DNA of 64,000 nucleotides from an uncultured Winogradskyella sp. (GTDB lineage Bacteria; Bacteroidota; Bacteroidia; Flavobacteriales; Flavobacteriaceae): NCBI RefSeq assembly GCF_947495255.1, contig NZ_CANLYI010000008.1, positions 124,001 to 188,000 of the forward strand, read 5' to 3'. Shown piece by piece: positions 22,168 to 32,111 of this stretch (position 1 is its first letter; each line of letters starts with the position of its first letter). The notes under the pieces were generated by a model. It saw only the letters and a program-made list of their open reading frames with translations, ran no database searches and was not told where the DNA came from. The position numbers and the translations under genes were made by a program.

Positions 22168-23775
22168 TTAGTGTTTGCCTTCTAAATCCTCTAAAACCCA
22201 TTCTAATTCCGGGTCCACATTATTTAATCGGTCTTTATATGTTGGAATTATCTCTACATCTGGTATTATACCATAACCATCTGGCGTTACTTTATTAGGT
22301 GCATCAATATGTGCCAATCCTATTCTTGCGCGTACTTTTGTGTTTGGTGCTTCGTAAATCTTATATAATCCGGCTACAGTTCCATTAAACGCTCCTCCTG
22401 TTTCTTCACCTACAAAAGTGGCACGATTATCTCCTCTTAATTTTGTAGATAACAAAGATGAAGCTGAAAAAGAATTACCATTAATAAGCACATAAATTTT
22501 CCCATTGTAGTTTAAAGGATTCGCCTCCTGAGCTTTAGAAGATTTAAACTTATAATACAATTTACCATCTTTTTTACTGGATTTTAAGGCATCCATAGTT
22601 GCCAAAATAGGAGAAAGAACTCCTCCTAAAACTTTTAAAGAATTTGGAGTAGAATTAGCCATTAAGCTTTTTAAAATTGGAAATCTAGTTTTTACCTCAC
22701 TTGGATTTATCATAACAAAATCTTTATCCGTTAAATACGTATAGAGGTAAGTGATTTCTTTTAATCGTCCTCCAAAATTGTTTCGTAAATCAATAATTAA
22801 AGCATCAGCTTTTAATGAATCTATGGCTTTAAAACTCTCGTCATAAAAATCCTCGTACTTATTATTTGAAAAGCCTCTAATTTTTAATAACGCCACAGAA
22901 CTATCCTTACCAATAAAATTCAGATTTCTGGTGTATTCATCTCTAGCAGCAATATAACCGAATTTGGCATTGTGTTTTCTTTTTGCTTTGCGCTCTAGCT
23001 TTTTCGTCTTTTTCTCTGCTTTAGTAAGTCTTATTTTTTTCTTTTTCTTTAAACTCAGCGTATCTAGAGAGATAGAATCCTTTTTTAAATTGGTGGTGTC
23101 CTTTTTAAGAACGCGTTTGTACATTTTTACAAATGTCGAATCTGAATTTCTCAACGTTAAAGTAATACTATCAAAACGGCCTTTGTCTTTGGCATAATAA
23201 TCCATAAAACGATTTCCCGCCACACGTTGATGAAACGTGGTATTAAAACCATCTGAAGCAATAACCTTTGTATAGTCTCTAATTAAATCTTGTGGTTTTT
23301 CATCTTCAACCTTTAAAACTTCTGCATTGATTAAAACAGAATCATTTCCTCTTGCATTTACTATAAAAAGTTTGTCATCTAGATAATCAAAATCTAAATT
23401 ATTGATGTCAAATTTTGTTTTATTTAAAGCCTTTCTTTCTTTTTTAGTAAATCTTTTACTTGGTGGCGACAATGACATGTGACCTTGACCTACATATTTA
23501 GTCACAGCAGCTAATTGCTTATAAAACGTTCTACTATCCATCGGTTCTGTAATGGCATGTTTTAAACTATCGAATTTAAAGTCTAAGATTTCTTTAGAGG
23601 CAAATTGATATAAATGCGGATGGTTACGTTGCAACTGCTCGTACACTTTATCTACATCTTCATGCAAGTCTTCAACAGGATGCAATTTTGTAACTTGGAG
23701 ATTGTGTTTTTCAACACTACCACAAGATGCTAATAAGAATACGACACAAAACGTAAGTAAGATTTTTTGTTTCAT
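22168..23775 (-). CDS. S41-family (C-terminal processing-like) peptidase, lipoprotein
   Basis: Lipobox LLASCG; ALIIDLRNNFGGRL; GNSFSASSLLSTKL; GEETGGAFNGT. Confidence 0.88.
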   Translation of the reverse strand: MKQKILLTFCVVFLLASCGSVEKHNLQVTKLHPVEDLHEDVDKVYEQLQRNHPHLYQFASKEILDFKFDSLKHAITEPMDSRTFYKQLAAVTKYVGQGHMSLSPPSKRFTKKERKALNKTKFDINNLDFDYLDDKLFIVNARGNDSVLINAEVLKVEDEKPQDLIRDYTKVIASDGFNTTFHQRVAGNRFMDYYAKDKGRFDSITLTLRNSDSTFVKMYKRVLKKDTTNLKKDSISLDTLSLKKKKKIRLTKAEKKTKKLERKAKRKHNAKFGYIAARDEYTRNLNFIGKDSSVALLKIRGFSNNKYEDFYDESFKAIDSLKADALIIDLRNNFGGRLKEITYLYTYLTDKDFVMINPSEVKTRFPILKSLMANSTPNSLKVLGGVLSPILATMDALKSSKKDGKLYYKFKSSKAQEANPLNYNGKIYVLINGNSFSASSLLSTKLRGDNRATFVGEETGGAFNGTVAGLYKIYEAPNTKVRARIGLAHIDAPNKVTPDGYGIIPDVEIIPTYKDRLNNVDPELEWVLEDLEGKH

Positions 23776-24077
23776 AGGATGTTTTTTGATTAAGAAATTA
23801 ATTGATGACTACATTATACAATCTAATAGTATAGACGTAAAAATATAAAGAATGGTTGCTTCAACATATTTTTTTAGAATGAGAATTGTAGGTTTTCCTG
23901 TAATTTAGAATAAGAAAAGTCTACTATAATAGAGATTCAGCATAAAAAAAGTCCAAACTTTTAGACTAAATGAATAATCTAAACGAATGGACATATTTTC
24001 CCTAAGTTGCTAATAGCATTTCAAAGTTGCATTTTATTTTACAACCTCACAATACTCAATTTGAGTATTTAACTTAC

Positions 24078-24848
24078 TTATAACCAGTGCTGATTTGTTT
24101 TTAACATGCCGATAAGTTCTCCAGTTGAAGAAATATTTAATTTTTTTAGAATATTCCTTCTATGCGTATCTACAGTATGAGAACTTATATTAAGTTTCTC
24201 TGAAATTTCTTTACTTGTTTGGTTTAAAACCAGTAATCGTACCACATCGCGCTCTCTATTACTAATACCCTCATTTAATAATTTTTGAGAGTAATTATTA
24301 AAATAGATGGTTTCATATTCGTTATTAGCATTGAGTAATTTGGCAGATGCTGTTATTTCCATTTTAATATTTGCATCTAAAACCGTGTAATGCGCTAAGC
24401 CTATTACAGGTTTCCCTGCTGAATCGAAAGCCAAAGGTGTTGTATTCTGAATAATATTTACATAAATACCATCGGCATTTTTAATTCTAAAATTCCATGT
24501 ATAATTGGCGTCTTTCCGCTTCACTTCCGGAATCTCACTCAACGTAAATTCCATTAAGGTATTCAGCGCTTCTAACCATGCGTCTATATCATCTGGATGG
24601 ATACGTCTCCAAAAATAGCGCATGCCTTGTGCTTTTAGGTCATCTGGATCAAGGCCTAAACAAGCATGATAGTTTTTACTTATATATTCAAAAGTTAAAT
24701 CTTGAGTATTAGTGATGCAGAAAAATGTAGAACTGTAAGGTAAATATTCATCTAACTCCAAGAATTTTTCTATATGCTCTTTTAGAAAAGGCTTATCGTA
24801 AGATTTAAAGATAAATTTATACAAATCTTTAATATGTGCTTGTCTCAT
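24078..24848 (-). CDS. PAS-domain LuxR-family transcriptional regulator
   Basis: PAS-like FCITNTQDLTFEYISKNYHACLG and LuxR HTH ISNRERDVVRLLVLNQTSKEISEKLNISSHTVDTHRRNILKKL. Confidence 0.9.
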   Translation of the reverse strand: MRQAHIKDLYKFIFKSYDKPFLKEHIEKFLELDEYLPYSSTFFCITNTQDLTFEYISKNYHACLGLDPDDLKAQGMRYFWRRIHPDDIDAWLEALNTLMEFTLSEIPEVKRKDANYTWNFRIKNADGIYVNIIQNTTPLAFDSAGKPVIGLAHYTVLDANIKMEITASAKLLNANNEYETIYFNNYSQKLLNEGISNRERDVVRLLVLNQTSKEISEKLNISSHTVDTHRRNILKKLNISSTGELIGMLKTNQHWL

Positions 24849-24943
24849 ATTGTAAAACTATAAAATTTATTGAAAAGAAAATTACATAATTTCCTCAAAT
24901 TAAGCGTATTTCTTACTGTTAAAATCAAAGTAGTAAGTTATTT

Positions 24944-25402
24944 TTAAAGTGTAATAGCTGTAGTGTGTTTCACTTCATTTATCATAAACATACTATGTGT
25001 ACTGCCAATATGGTCAATTTTGGTCAATTTTTCTACCATAAACTCACGGAAAGACTTCATGTCCTTCACTAAAACCTTTAATAAGTAATCATAATCACCA
25101 CTGAGATGGTAACATTCTAATACTTCGTTTAATAAGTTGACTTCACGTTCAAATTTTACAACGTACTCTTGAGAATGCTGTACCAATTTAATATGGCAAA
25201 ACGCTACAAAATCCTTTTGCACTTTACTTTTATCAACTAACGCGACATAATTTTTTACGATACCATTTTTTTCGAGCTTTCTTATACGCTCGTACACGGC
25301 AGTTACCGACAAATTGAGTTGGTGTGCCAAAGCTTTATTGGTTTGCTTACTATCGTTTTGCAGTAAATGCAGAAGTTTTCTATCAATTTCATCAAAAACC
25401 AT
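24944..25402 (-). CDS. Lrp/AsnC family regulator
   Basis: LHLLQNDSKQTNKALAHQLNLSVTAVYERIRKLEKNGIV plus RAM domain. Confidence 0.95.
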   Translation of the reverse strand: MVFDEIDRKLLHLLQNDSKQTNKALAHQLNLSVTAVYERIRKLEKNGIVKNYVALVDKSKVQKDFVAFCHIKLVQHSQEYVVKFEREVNLLNEVLECYHLSGDYDYLLKVLVKDMKSFREFMVEKLTKIDHIGSTHSMFMINEVKHTTAITL

Positions 25403-25562
25403 ACTTGTCTTTTTTTCGGAATGAATGTAATTCTAAATAAAAGTAACGAAAATATAACTATCCAAATACATTATAATAGTTTATTTATCTAAAGTTACAG
25501 TACTACATTGACAATTACTCTAAAATAAACGATTTTTGATGGTATAAACAAACTAGATAATT

Positions 25563-26762
25563 ATGAAATTTAAACCAGCTAACAATATTCAAGATTTACA
25601 ATACTTTGGAGAATTCGGAGGTGTGAACCCTTCTATTTCAGATTCATCTACCTATACATTTTTATCAGCAAAAACCATGTTCGATACGTTTGAAGGTAAT
25701 GCTGATGGTTGTTACTTATACTCACGTCACTCTTCGCCTTCTAATTTATATTTAGGTGAAGCCTTAGCAGCAATGGAAGGTACAGAAACAGCAACAGTTA
25801 CTGCTTCTGGTATGGGAGCAATTACCCCTGTATTATTGCAACTTTGTGATGCTGGCGAACATGTTGTAAGTAGCAGAACTATTTATGGAGGAACTTATGC
25901 GTTCTTAAAAAACTTTACACCACGTTTAGGTATTGAAACGACGTTTGTAGATATCACAAAACTAGATGTTGTAGAAGCAGCCATCACACCAAAAACAAAA
26001 GTATTGTTTTGCGAAACTGTGAGTAACCCATTATTAGAGGTTGCTGACATCAAAGGTTTAGCAAAATTAGCGAAGAAACACAACATTAAATTGGTCGTAG
26101 ATAACACATTTTCTCCGTTATCAATTTCACCAATTAACCTAGGTGCAGATGTCGTTATTCATAGTTTAACCAAATTTATCAATGGATCTTCAGATACTGT
26201 TGGAGGTGTTGTATGTGGTACGCAAGAATTAATCGACGATTTAAGAAACGTAAACAGTGGCGCTGCTATGTTACTAGGTTCTACAATGGACAGCATGCGT
26301 TCTGCTTCAGTTTTAAAGAATTTAAGAACATTGCATATTAGAATGATGCAACACAGTTATAATGCGACCTATTTAGCAGAAAAATTTGAAAATGACGGTT
26401 TAAAAACGGTATACCCAGGTTTAGCGTCTCACCCATCACATGAGTTGTTTAAATCTATGATGAATGAAAAATACGGTTATGGTGGTATGTTAACTGTAGA
26501 CGTTGGTTCTATAGATAAGGCTAATGCGTTAATGGAATTAATGCAAGAACGTAACTTAGGCTATTTGGCTGTAAGTTTAGGATTTTACAAAACCTTATTT
26601 AGCGCACCAGGAAGTTCTACATCTTCAGAGATTCCTGAAGATGAGCAAGCAGCAATGGGCTTAAGCGATGGTTTAATTCGTTTTTCTATAGGGTTAGATG
26701 CCGATATTGAGCGTACTTACGACATGATGAAAACATGCATGAAAGAATTAGATATTCTTTAA
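25563..26762 (+). CDS. Cys/Met metabolism PLP-dependent enzyme (methionine gamma-lyase-like)
   Basis: YSRHSSPSN, GMGAITPVLLQL, VVDNTFSPLSISPINLGADVVIHSLTKFINGSSDTVGG. Confidence 0.9.
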   Translation: MKFKPANNIQDLQYFGEFGGVNPSISDSSTYTFLSAKTMFDTFEGNADGCYLYSRHSSPSNLYLGEALAAMEGTETATVTASGMGAITPVLLQLCDAGEHVVSSRTIYGGTYAFLKNFTPRLGIETTFVDITKLDVVEAAITPKTKVLFCETVSNPLLEVADIKGLAKLAKKHNIKLVVDNTFSPLSISPINLGADVVIHSLTKFINGSSDTVGGVVCGTQELIDDLRNVNSGAAMLLGSTMDSMRSASVLKNLRTLHIRMMQHSYNATYLAEKFENDGLKTVYPGLASHPSHELFKSMMNEKYGYGGMLTVDVGSIDKANALMELMQERNLGYLAVSLGFYKTLFSAPGSSTSSEIPEDEQAAMGLSDGLIRFSIGLDADIERTYDMMKTCMKELDIL

Positions 26763-26788
26763 GCAAAAAACACACCTATATAATTAAA

Positions 26789-26831
26789 GGTTAGATTCTT
26801 ATACTACAATAAGAATCTAACCCTTTTTTTT
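26789..26831 (+). terminator. Rho-independent terminator
   Basis: GGTTAGATTCTTAT actaca ATAAGAATCTAACC + TTTTTTTT. Confidence 0.92.
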
Positions 26832-26918
26832 GTGGTACATTCTATGATTCGTATTCAATTTGCAAATGGCTTAACAAAATCGTAACATTACAGAACTAAA
26901 CTGACTAAAAGAAATTTA

Positions 26919-28412
26919 ATGGAGAGCCAAGATATTAAACCTAGACAGCCACAAGATGAACATATAGTGGAAAATAAAGAACTAAATATATGGGAAGCTC
27001 TCATTCCTGTAATTGCCTTAGTTGCAATGCTAGCCTTCAATGTATTTGTTTATGGTGATGATGCCTTAAGTGGTAGTAATCAATTTGTCTTGCTACTTGG
27101 TGCCGCTGTTGCCGCGATTGTAGGTTATTTTAATAAAGTTTCTTTTAATCAAATGATTGAAGAAGTTGCCGAAAACATTAAATCAACCTCTGGTGCTATC
27201 ATAATTCTTTTAATGGTAGGCGCATTAGCCGGAACATGGTTAATCAGTGGTATTATACCTGCAATGATTTACTATGGCTTACAAATTTTAAACCCTACAA
27301 TATTTCTAGCTGCTTGCGTTGTTATTTGTGCCATTATTTCTATTGCTACTGGGAGTTCTTGGACCACCTCTGCAACAGTTGGTATTGCTCTTATAGGTAT
27401 AGGAGAAGCACTTGGTGTTTCATTAGGTATGACAGCAGGTGCTGTTCTCTCTGGTGCTTATTTTGGTGATAAAATGTCACCTTTAAGTGATACAACAAAC
27501 TTAGCGCCTGCTATGGCAGGTGGTGAACTCTTTTCGCATATTAAATACATGACGCTTACAACGGTACCAACTATCATCGTTACACTAATTGTTTTTATCA
27601 TTTTAGGTTTTACACAAAACACTGAAGGTGCTGCAGACACTTCTACTTTAATCAATGACATTGACAAAACATTTAATATTTCTGGATGGCTATTTTTGGT
27701 TCCTATATTTGTTATTTTTCTTATCGTAAAAAAAACCTCTCCGCTTGTAGCCTTGTTAATAGGAACTTTACTTGGCGGTGTTTTTGCCTTAATATTTCAA
27801 CCGCATATTGTAGCTCAAATTGCTGGTGTAGAAACTTTAACTTTAGAATCTGCTTATAAAGGTGTAATGAATGCAATAACAGTAAATACGAGTATTGAAA
27901 CAGATAATGAAACTTTAAAAAGCTTGTTTGCTGCTTCAGGAAAAGGTATGAGCGGTATGCTAGGTACTATTTGGCTAATTATTTGTGCAATGACCTTTGG
28001 AGGTATTATGGATGCCATTGGAGCATTGTCAAAAATCAGTAAAGCATTACTAAGTTTAGCGTCTTCTACTTTTGGGTTATTTGCAAGTACAGTTGCTAGT
28101 TGTTTAGCTTTAAACGTTACTGCATCAGATCAATACTTAGCATTAGTAGTGCCTGGAAAAATGTTCAAACAAGCCTATGAAGATAAAGGCTTAGCACCTG
28201 AAAACTTAAGTCGTACGTTAGAAGATTCTGGTACGGTAACTTCTGTACTTATTCCTTGGAACACTTGTGGTGCTTACCAAAGTGGTGTTTTAGGGGTTGG
28301 TGTTGGTGAATATTTCATCTATGCTATTTTTAATTGGCTAAGTCCAATCACAACATTAATTTTTGCTGCATTTAGAATTAAAATAAAAATGTTAACAAAA
28401 AAATATAGTTAA
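26919..28412 (+). CDS. nhaC: Na+/H+ antiporter, NhaC family
   Basis: ATGSSWTTSATVGIALIGIG, GAYFGDKMSPLSDTTNLAPAMAGGELF. Confidence 0.93.
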   Translation: MESQDIKPRQPQDEHIVENKELNIWEALIPVIALVAMLAFNVFVYGDDALSGSNQFVLLLGAAVAAIVGYFNKVSFNQMIEEVAENIKSTSGAIIILLMVGALAGTWLISGIIPAMIYYGLQILNPTIFLAACVVICAIISIATGSSWTTSATVGIALIGIGEALGVSLGMTAGAVLSGAYFGDKMSPLSDTTNLAPAMAGGELFSHIKYMTLTTVPTIIVTLIVFIILGFTQNTEGAADTSTLINDIDKTFNISGWLFLVPIFVIFLIVKKTSPLVALLIGTLLGGVFALIFQPHIVAQIAGVETLTLESAYKGVMNAITVNTSIETDNETLKSLFAASGKGMSGMLGTIWLIICAMTFGGIMDAIGALSKISKALLSLASSTFGLFASTVASCLALNVTASDQYLALVVPGKMFKQAYEDKGLAPENLSRTLEDSGTVTSVLIPWNTCGAYQSGVLGVGVGEYFIYAIFNWLSPITTLIFAAFRIKIKMLTKKYS

Positions 28413-28574
28413 TACTTCAAGCATTTCCTTCTTTAATTATCAAGTTGACATTTTAAAGCAACTAATATTGTCATTATAGCAATATTTAGACCTGTTTTTT
28501 GATGCCATATACACTTGCTATTTCACTATTCCTTATCATAATCAAATCCTATTTAAAAGTACGATAGGACTTAC

Positions 28575-28582
28575 TAGATTTG
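28575..28582 (+). promoter_or_regulatory. Candidate -7 element TAGATTTG upstream of peroxiredoxin
   Basis: TAnnTTTG match 38 nt before the ATG. Confidence 0.45.
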
Positions 28583-28620
28583 CATCAGAAAATTAATTAA
28601 CACATTAAAATATAATAAAC

Positions 28621-29259
28621 ATGGCATTAGTAGGAAGACAATTTCCAGATTTAAACGTAAACGCAATGAATGATATGGGCGACACTTTTAAAGTGAACGT
28701 TCTAGAAGAAGCAAAAAACAACAATAAGAAAGTGGTTTTATTCTGGTACCCAAAAGATTTTACTTTTGTTTGTCCAACAGAATTACATGCTTTTCAAGCA
28801 GCTTTAGGTGAATTCGAAAAAAGAAACACGATTGTAATTGGTGCGTCTTGTGATACTGCCGAAGTACACTTTGCTTGGTTAAGCACGTCTAAAGATAATG
28901 GTGGAATTGAAGGGGTGACATACCCAATTTTAGCAGATTCTAACCGTAACCTTGCTTCAGCTTTAGGTATCTTAGATATTTTCAATGAGCAATTTGATGA
29001 AGAAACTGGTTTAGTAACTGTTGAAGGTGATAATGTAACTTTCAGAGCAACGTACATCATTGACGAAGAAGGAACAATTCAACATGAGAGTGTTAACAAC
29101 ATGCCTTTAGGTAGAAACGTTAACGAATACTTGAGAATTATTGATGCGTTAACTCATGTACAAGAAAAAGGTGAAGTTTGTCCTGCAAACTGGGAAGAAG
29201 GTAAAGATGCAATGCAAGCTAACGCTAAAGGTACTGCTGCTTATTTAGCAACTCATTAA
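28621..29259 (+). CDS. Peroxiredoxin (AhpC/TSA family)
   Basis: FWYPKDFTFVCPTELHAF catalytic motif; resolving Cys region GEVCPANW. Confidence 0.97.
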   Translation: MALVGRQFPDLNVNAMNDMGDTFKVNVLEEAKNNNKKVVLFWYPKDFTFVCPTELHAFQAALGEFEKRNTIVIGASCDTAEVHFAWLSTSKDNGGIEGVTYPILADSNRNLASALGILDIFNEQFDEETGLVTVEGDNVTFRATYIIDEEGTIQHESVNNMPLGRNVNEYLRIIDALTHVQEKGEVCPANWEEGKDAMQANAKGTAAYLATH

Positions 29260-29271
29260 TATCTAATATTT

Positions 29272-29304
29272 AAACCAGACAGGTTTCTAAAACCTGTCAG
29301 GTTT
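29272..29304. repeat. Palindromic intergenic hairpin
   Basis: AAACCAGACAGGTTTctaaAACCTGTCAGGTTT between prx and trx genes. Confidence 0.7.
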
Positions 29305-29320
29305 ATTTAAATAACAAACT

Positions 29321-29629
29321 ATGATACAAGAATTAGAACAAGATAATCTGCAAGATATTATTAAGGGTAACGACACTGTTATCGTACAATATTCAGCTAC
29401 ATGGTGTGGAAATTGTAGAATAATGAAACCTAAATTCAAAAAATTAGCTACAGAACATGAAGGTGCAACCTTTGTTATTGCTGATGCTGAAAAATTTCCT
29501 GAAAGTAGAAAATTAGCAACCGTAGATAATTTACCAACGTTTGCAACATTTAAGAATGGCGAATTTAAGAGCCAAGTACAAACTAATAAGTTCGATGTTT
29601 TAAAAGAACTTGTTGACGACGTAGCATAA
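29321..29629 (+). CDS. Thioredoxin-family protein
   Basis: YSATWCGNCRIMKPKFKKLA (WCGNC active site). Confidence 0.95.
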   Translation: MIQELEQDNLQDIIKGNDTVIVQYSATWCGNCRIMKPKFKKLATEHEGATFVIADAEKFPESRKLATVDNLPTFATFKNGEFKSQVQTNKFDVLKELVDDVA

Positions 29630-29707
29630 ACTATAAATGTCTGGTTAAGCGCAGTCCAGACCTTGTATTACACAACTGCCCTTATAGAAGACACAAAAAC
29701 ATTAGCA

Positions 29708-29965
29708 ATGAAATTACCTGTAATTAAACACTTAACGCAGTTTATAGAAGACAATGACGAAGATTACATCATTGAAACTATAGAGACTCTAGAAGCGTTA
29801 ACTGAAGTGCCTTCTTTAAAAGATGAAGAACTAGATGTGATCGGAGAATTAATCTCTAACATGTATGGTGCTATTGAAGTGAACAAAATGATAAAAGATG
29901 GCGCCACTAAAAAAGATGCGGTTAACAACTTTATGAAACGTGTTTTAGGTTCTATCGACAAATAA
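29708..29965 (+). CDS. Small conserved hypothetical (DUF6952-like)
   Basis: MKLPVIKHLTQFIEDNDEDYIIETIETLEALTEVPSLKDEELDVIGELISNMYGAIEV; immediately downstream of thioredoxin. Confidence 0.6.
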   Translation: MKLPVIKHLTQFIEDNDEDYIIETIETLEALTEVPSLKDEELDVIGELISNMYGAIEVNKMIKDGATKKDAVNNFMKRVLGSIDK

Positions 29966-29991
29966 TTGAAAAAGAGAAATGAGTACGTATT

Positions 29992-30026
29992 AAAACCACT
30001 TTGCAACAGCAAGGTGGTTTTTTTTT
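29992..30026 (+). terminator. Terminator, AACCAC/GTGGTT family copy 1
   Basis: AAAACCACTTTGCAACAGCAAGGTGGTTTTTTTTT. Confidence 0.9.
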
Positions 30027-30126
30027 GTTCGCTTAGTAATTGGTTCACCAAAATTTGTCTACCTTAGTTTAGTCATTAATGTATGACGATACTAGGTAAC
30101 TAAATCAATATAAAAACCAAAATAGA

Positions 30127-31239
30127 ATGATTAAACAACACCTCTCTAAATTAACCACATGCTTACTCCTTTGTGTTTTCGCAACGCTTAGTAGTTGTAA
30201 AAATGAAGCTAAAGAAACTGAAACGACAACAACTACTACTGAAACCGAAAAAGAAGCTCCTAAAACGGTTTACGCAAGTGACGTGATTCCGTTTTTTGAT
30301 GATTGGAAATTAATTTTAGGTGATGGCTCTAATGTTGGAATTGCCAATAATTTTGAAAACAAAGACTTCTTTTACACTGCTAATGACGGTAAAGATAATT
30401 GGGTTGTTTTTAAAGCGCCAAATGGAGGTAGCACACATGGTACTTCTAATAATACAAGAACCGAATTAGCACAAATCAAAAAATGGTATCCCAAAACGGC
30501 TAATGATAAGTTAACAGCAACATTAAAAGTAATGAATGTTTCTGCAACTGGTGATGCTCGTGTAGCTGCCACACACGCTGTTGTTGTAGGTCAAATACAT
30601 AGTGCTGATGCTTTTGAAAACGAACCGCTTAAAATATTCTACAAAAAATATCCTGGTCACGACAAAGGTTCTGTGTTTTGGCATTACGAAATCAATACTG
30701 CTGGAGACGATAACTCTAAACGATGGGATTATTCTTCTGCAGTTTGGGGAAATGACTTCTCTGTGGTTGGTACAGATGCAAACACGTATCCTGAAGAACC
30801 TACAGATGGTATTAAATTAGGCGAAGAGTTTAGTTATGAAATCGAAGTTAAAGATGGTATTATGAACCTAACCTTTACTAGTGCAGGACATGAAACTAAA
30901 ACATTTACAAAAAACTTAATTGAATCAGAATTTGCTGCAAAAACTGACATCCCTGAGCAAACACAAAAATTATTTGTACCAATTGGTCAAGATGGTGTAG
31001 AACGCAAAGAAGCGTATAAAGGTGAAGGTTGTTTCTTTAAATTGGGTGCCTATAACCAAACGAACGGAAAATCACCAGAGGTAAACATGAACTGGTGTTC
31101 TGGTGCGGAAACTCATGGAGGCGATATTCAAAAACAATATGCTGATGGTAATTATGCTGAAGTATGGTTTAAAACAGGTAGCATATCTGTAAGTGATGCT
31201 GCGGTTTCTAATGATGGTTATTTTGCTAAAAATGACTAA
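30127..31239 (+). CDS. Alginate lyase, polysaccharide lyase family 7, lipoprotein
   Basis: LSSCKN lipobox; NTRTELAQI, VVGQIHS, CFFKLGAYNQ match the PL7 RxE(L/V), QIH and YFKAGxYNQ motifs. Confidence 0.88.
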   Translation: MIKQHLSKLTTCLLLCVFATLSSCKNEAKETETTTTTTETEKEAPKTVYASDVIPFFDDWKLILGDGSNVGIANNFENKDFFYTANDGKDNWVVFKAPNGGSTHGTSNNTRTELAQIKKWYPKTANDKLTATLKVMNVSATGDARVAATHAVVVGQIHSADAFENEPLKIFYKKYPGHDKGSVFWHYEINTAGDDNSKRWDYSSAVWGNDFSVVGTDANTYPEEPTDGIKLGEEFSYEIEVKDGIMNLTFTSAGHETKTFTKNLIESEFAAKTDIPEQTQKLFVPIGQDGVERKEAYKGEGCFFKLGAYNQTNGKSPEVNMNWCSGAETHGGDIQKQYADGNYAEVWFKTGSISVSDAAVSNDGYFAKND

Positions 31240-31261
31240 ATAATATATAAACAAGAATTCT

Positions 31262-31293
31262 AAAAACCACGTTGCGAAAGCAAGGTGGTTTTT
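31262..31293 (+). terminator. Terminator, AACCAC/GTGGTT family copy 2
   Basis: AAAAACCACGTTGCGAAAGCAAGGTGGTTTTT. Confidence 0.9.
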
Positions 31294-31450
31294 ACTTTTA
31301 ATACAGTTTCAGTTCTTATGAGTTAGCTATCACGGTTTACCGTAACCTATAGGCATTAGAGGATTGCAACTTGGCTTTTATCTGAGAAAACCAGTACGTA
31401 ACTTTTCGTATAGATTTTTGACGAAATACAATTAACTTCGTTGCTAGAAT

Positions 31451-31524
31451 ATAAAAAGCTACTATATCTTGCTCTATTTTTGGGATATGAGTAATAAAAG
31501 TTACTGTATAACGAGTTGTTTGCC
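31451..31524 (+). repeat. attC-like intergenic element, right half (unit 1 boundary GTTGTTTGCC)
   Basis: gctactatatcttgctctatttttgggatatgagtaataaaagttactgtataacgaGTTGTTTGCC, similar to 40929-40994. Confidence 0.55.
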
Positions 31525-31554
31525 ATTTGAACAAACCTTAATAAGACTTGAAAA

Positions 31555-32028
31555 TTGAAAAAAATAAACGTAAAAAAAGGAGCTGTATTACAACGAATAG
31601 GTGATATAAGTTCCAAGGTTTTTCTTGTTGAAAGTGGTTTGTTACGAAGCTATATAATTGATGATAAAGGGAAAGAACATATATATATGTTTGGTCCTGA
31701 AAATTGGTTAGTTGCTGACAGTTGTGAACCCAATACACCTTGTCAATTATTTATAGATGCTCTTGAAGACACCATTATAAATGTCGCTACAAAAGAAGAA
31801 TTACTAAAGGAAGGTCCAGACCTAACTGCCTTATTAAAACGTTTAGATACTATGCAAAATAGAATTATAATGTTAATGAGTTCAAATGCAAAAAAAAGGT
31901 ATGAGCATTTTACTAAAACGTATCCAAACATTATTCAAAGAGTTCCGCTAAAAATGGTAGCTTCTTATTTAGGAATTACACCTGAAGCCTTGAGTCGTAT
32001 CAGAAATGAACTTTCTAAAAAAAAATAA
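31555..32028 (+). CDS. Crp/Fnr-family regulator, N-terminally short (TTG start)
   Basis: cNMP-binding-like VKKGAVLQRIGDISSKVFLVESGLLRSY; C-term VASYLGITPEALSRIRNE. Confidence 0.8.
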   Translation: MKKINVKKGAVLQRIGDISSKVFLVESGLLRSYIIDDKGKEHIYMFGPENWLVADSCEPNTPCQLFIDALEDTIINVATKEELLKEGPDLTALLKRLDTMQNRIIMLMSSNAKKRYEHFTKTYPNIIQRVPLKMVASYLGITPEALSRIRNELSKKK

Positions 32029-32111
32029 TCCAATAGTATTTCTTGATGTACATCAATGCATAGGCTTTCAAAAACTATGAATTTTGTTCTATAAATAAAA
32101 TTTAAAGTATA

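Noticed and set aside
31337-31738. Minus-strand short ORFs at 31337-31534, 31356-31616 and 31538-31738
   Set aside because: They overlap one another and the element/Crp region; no coding features.
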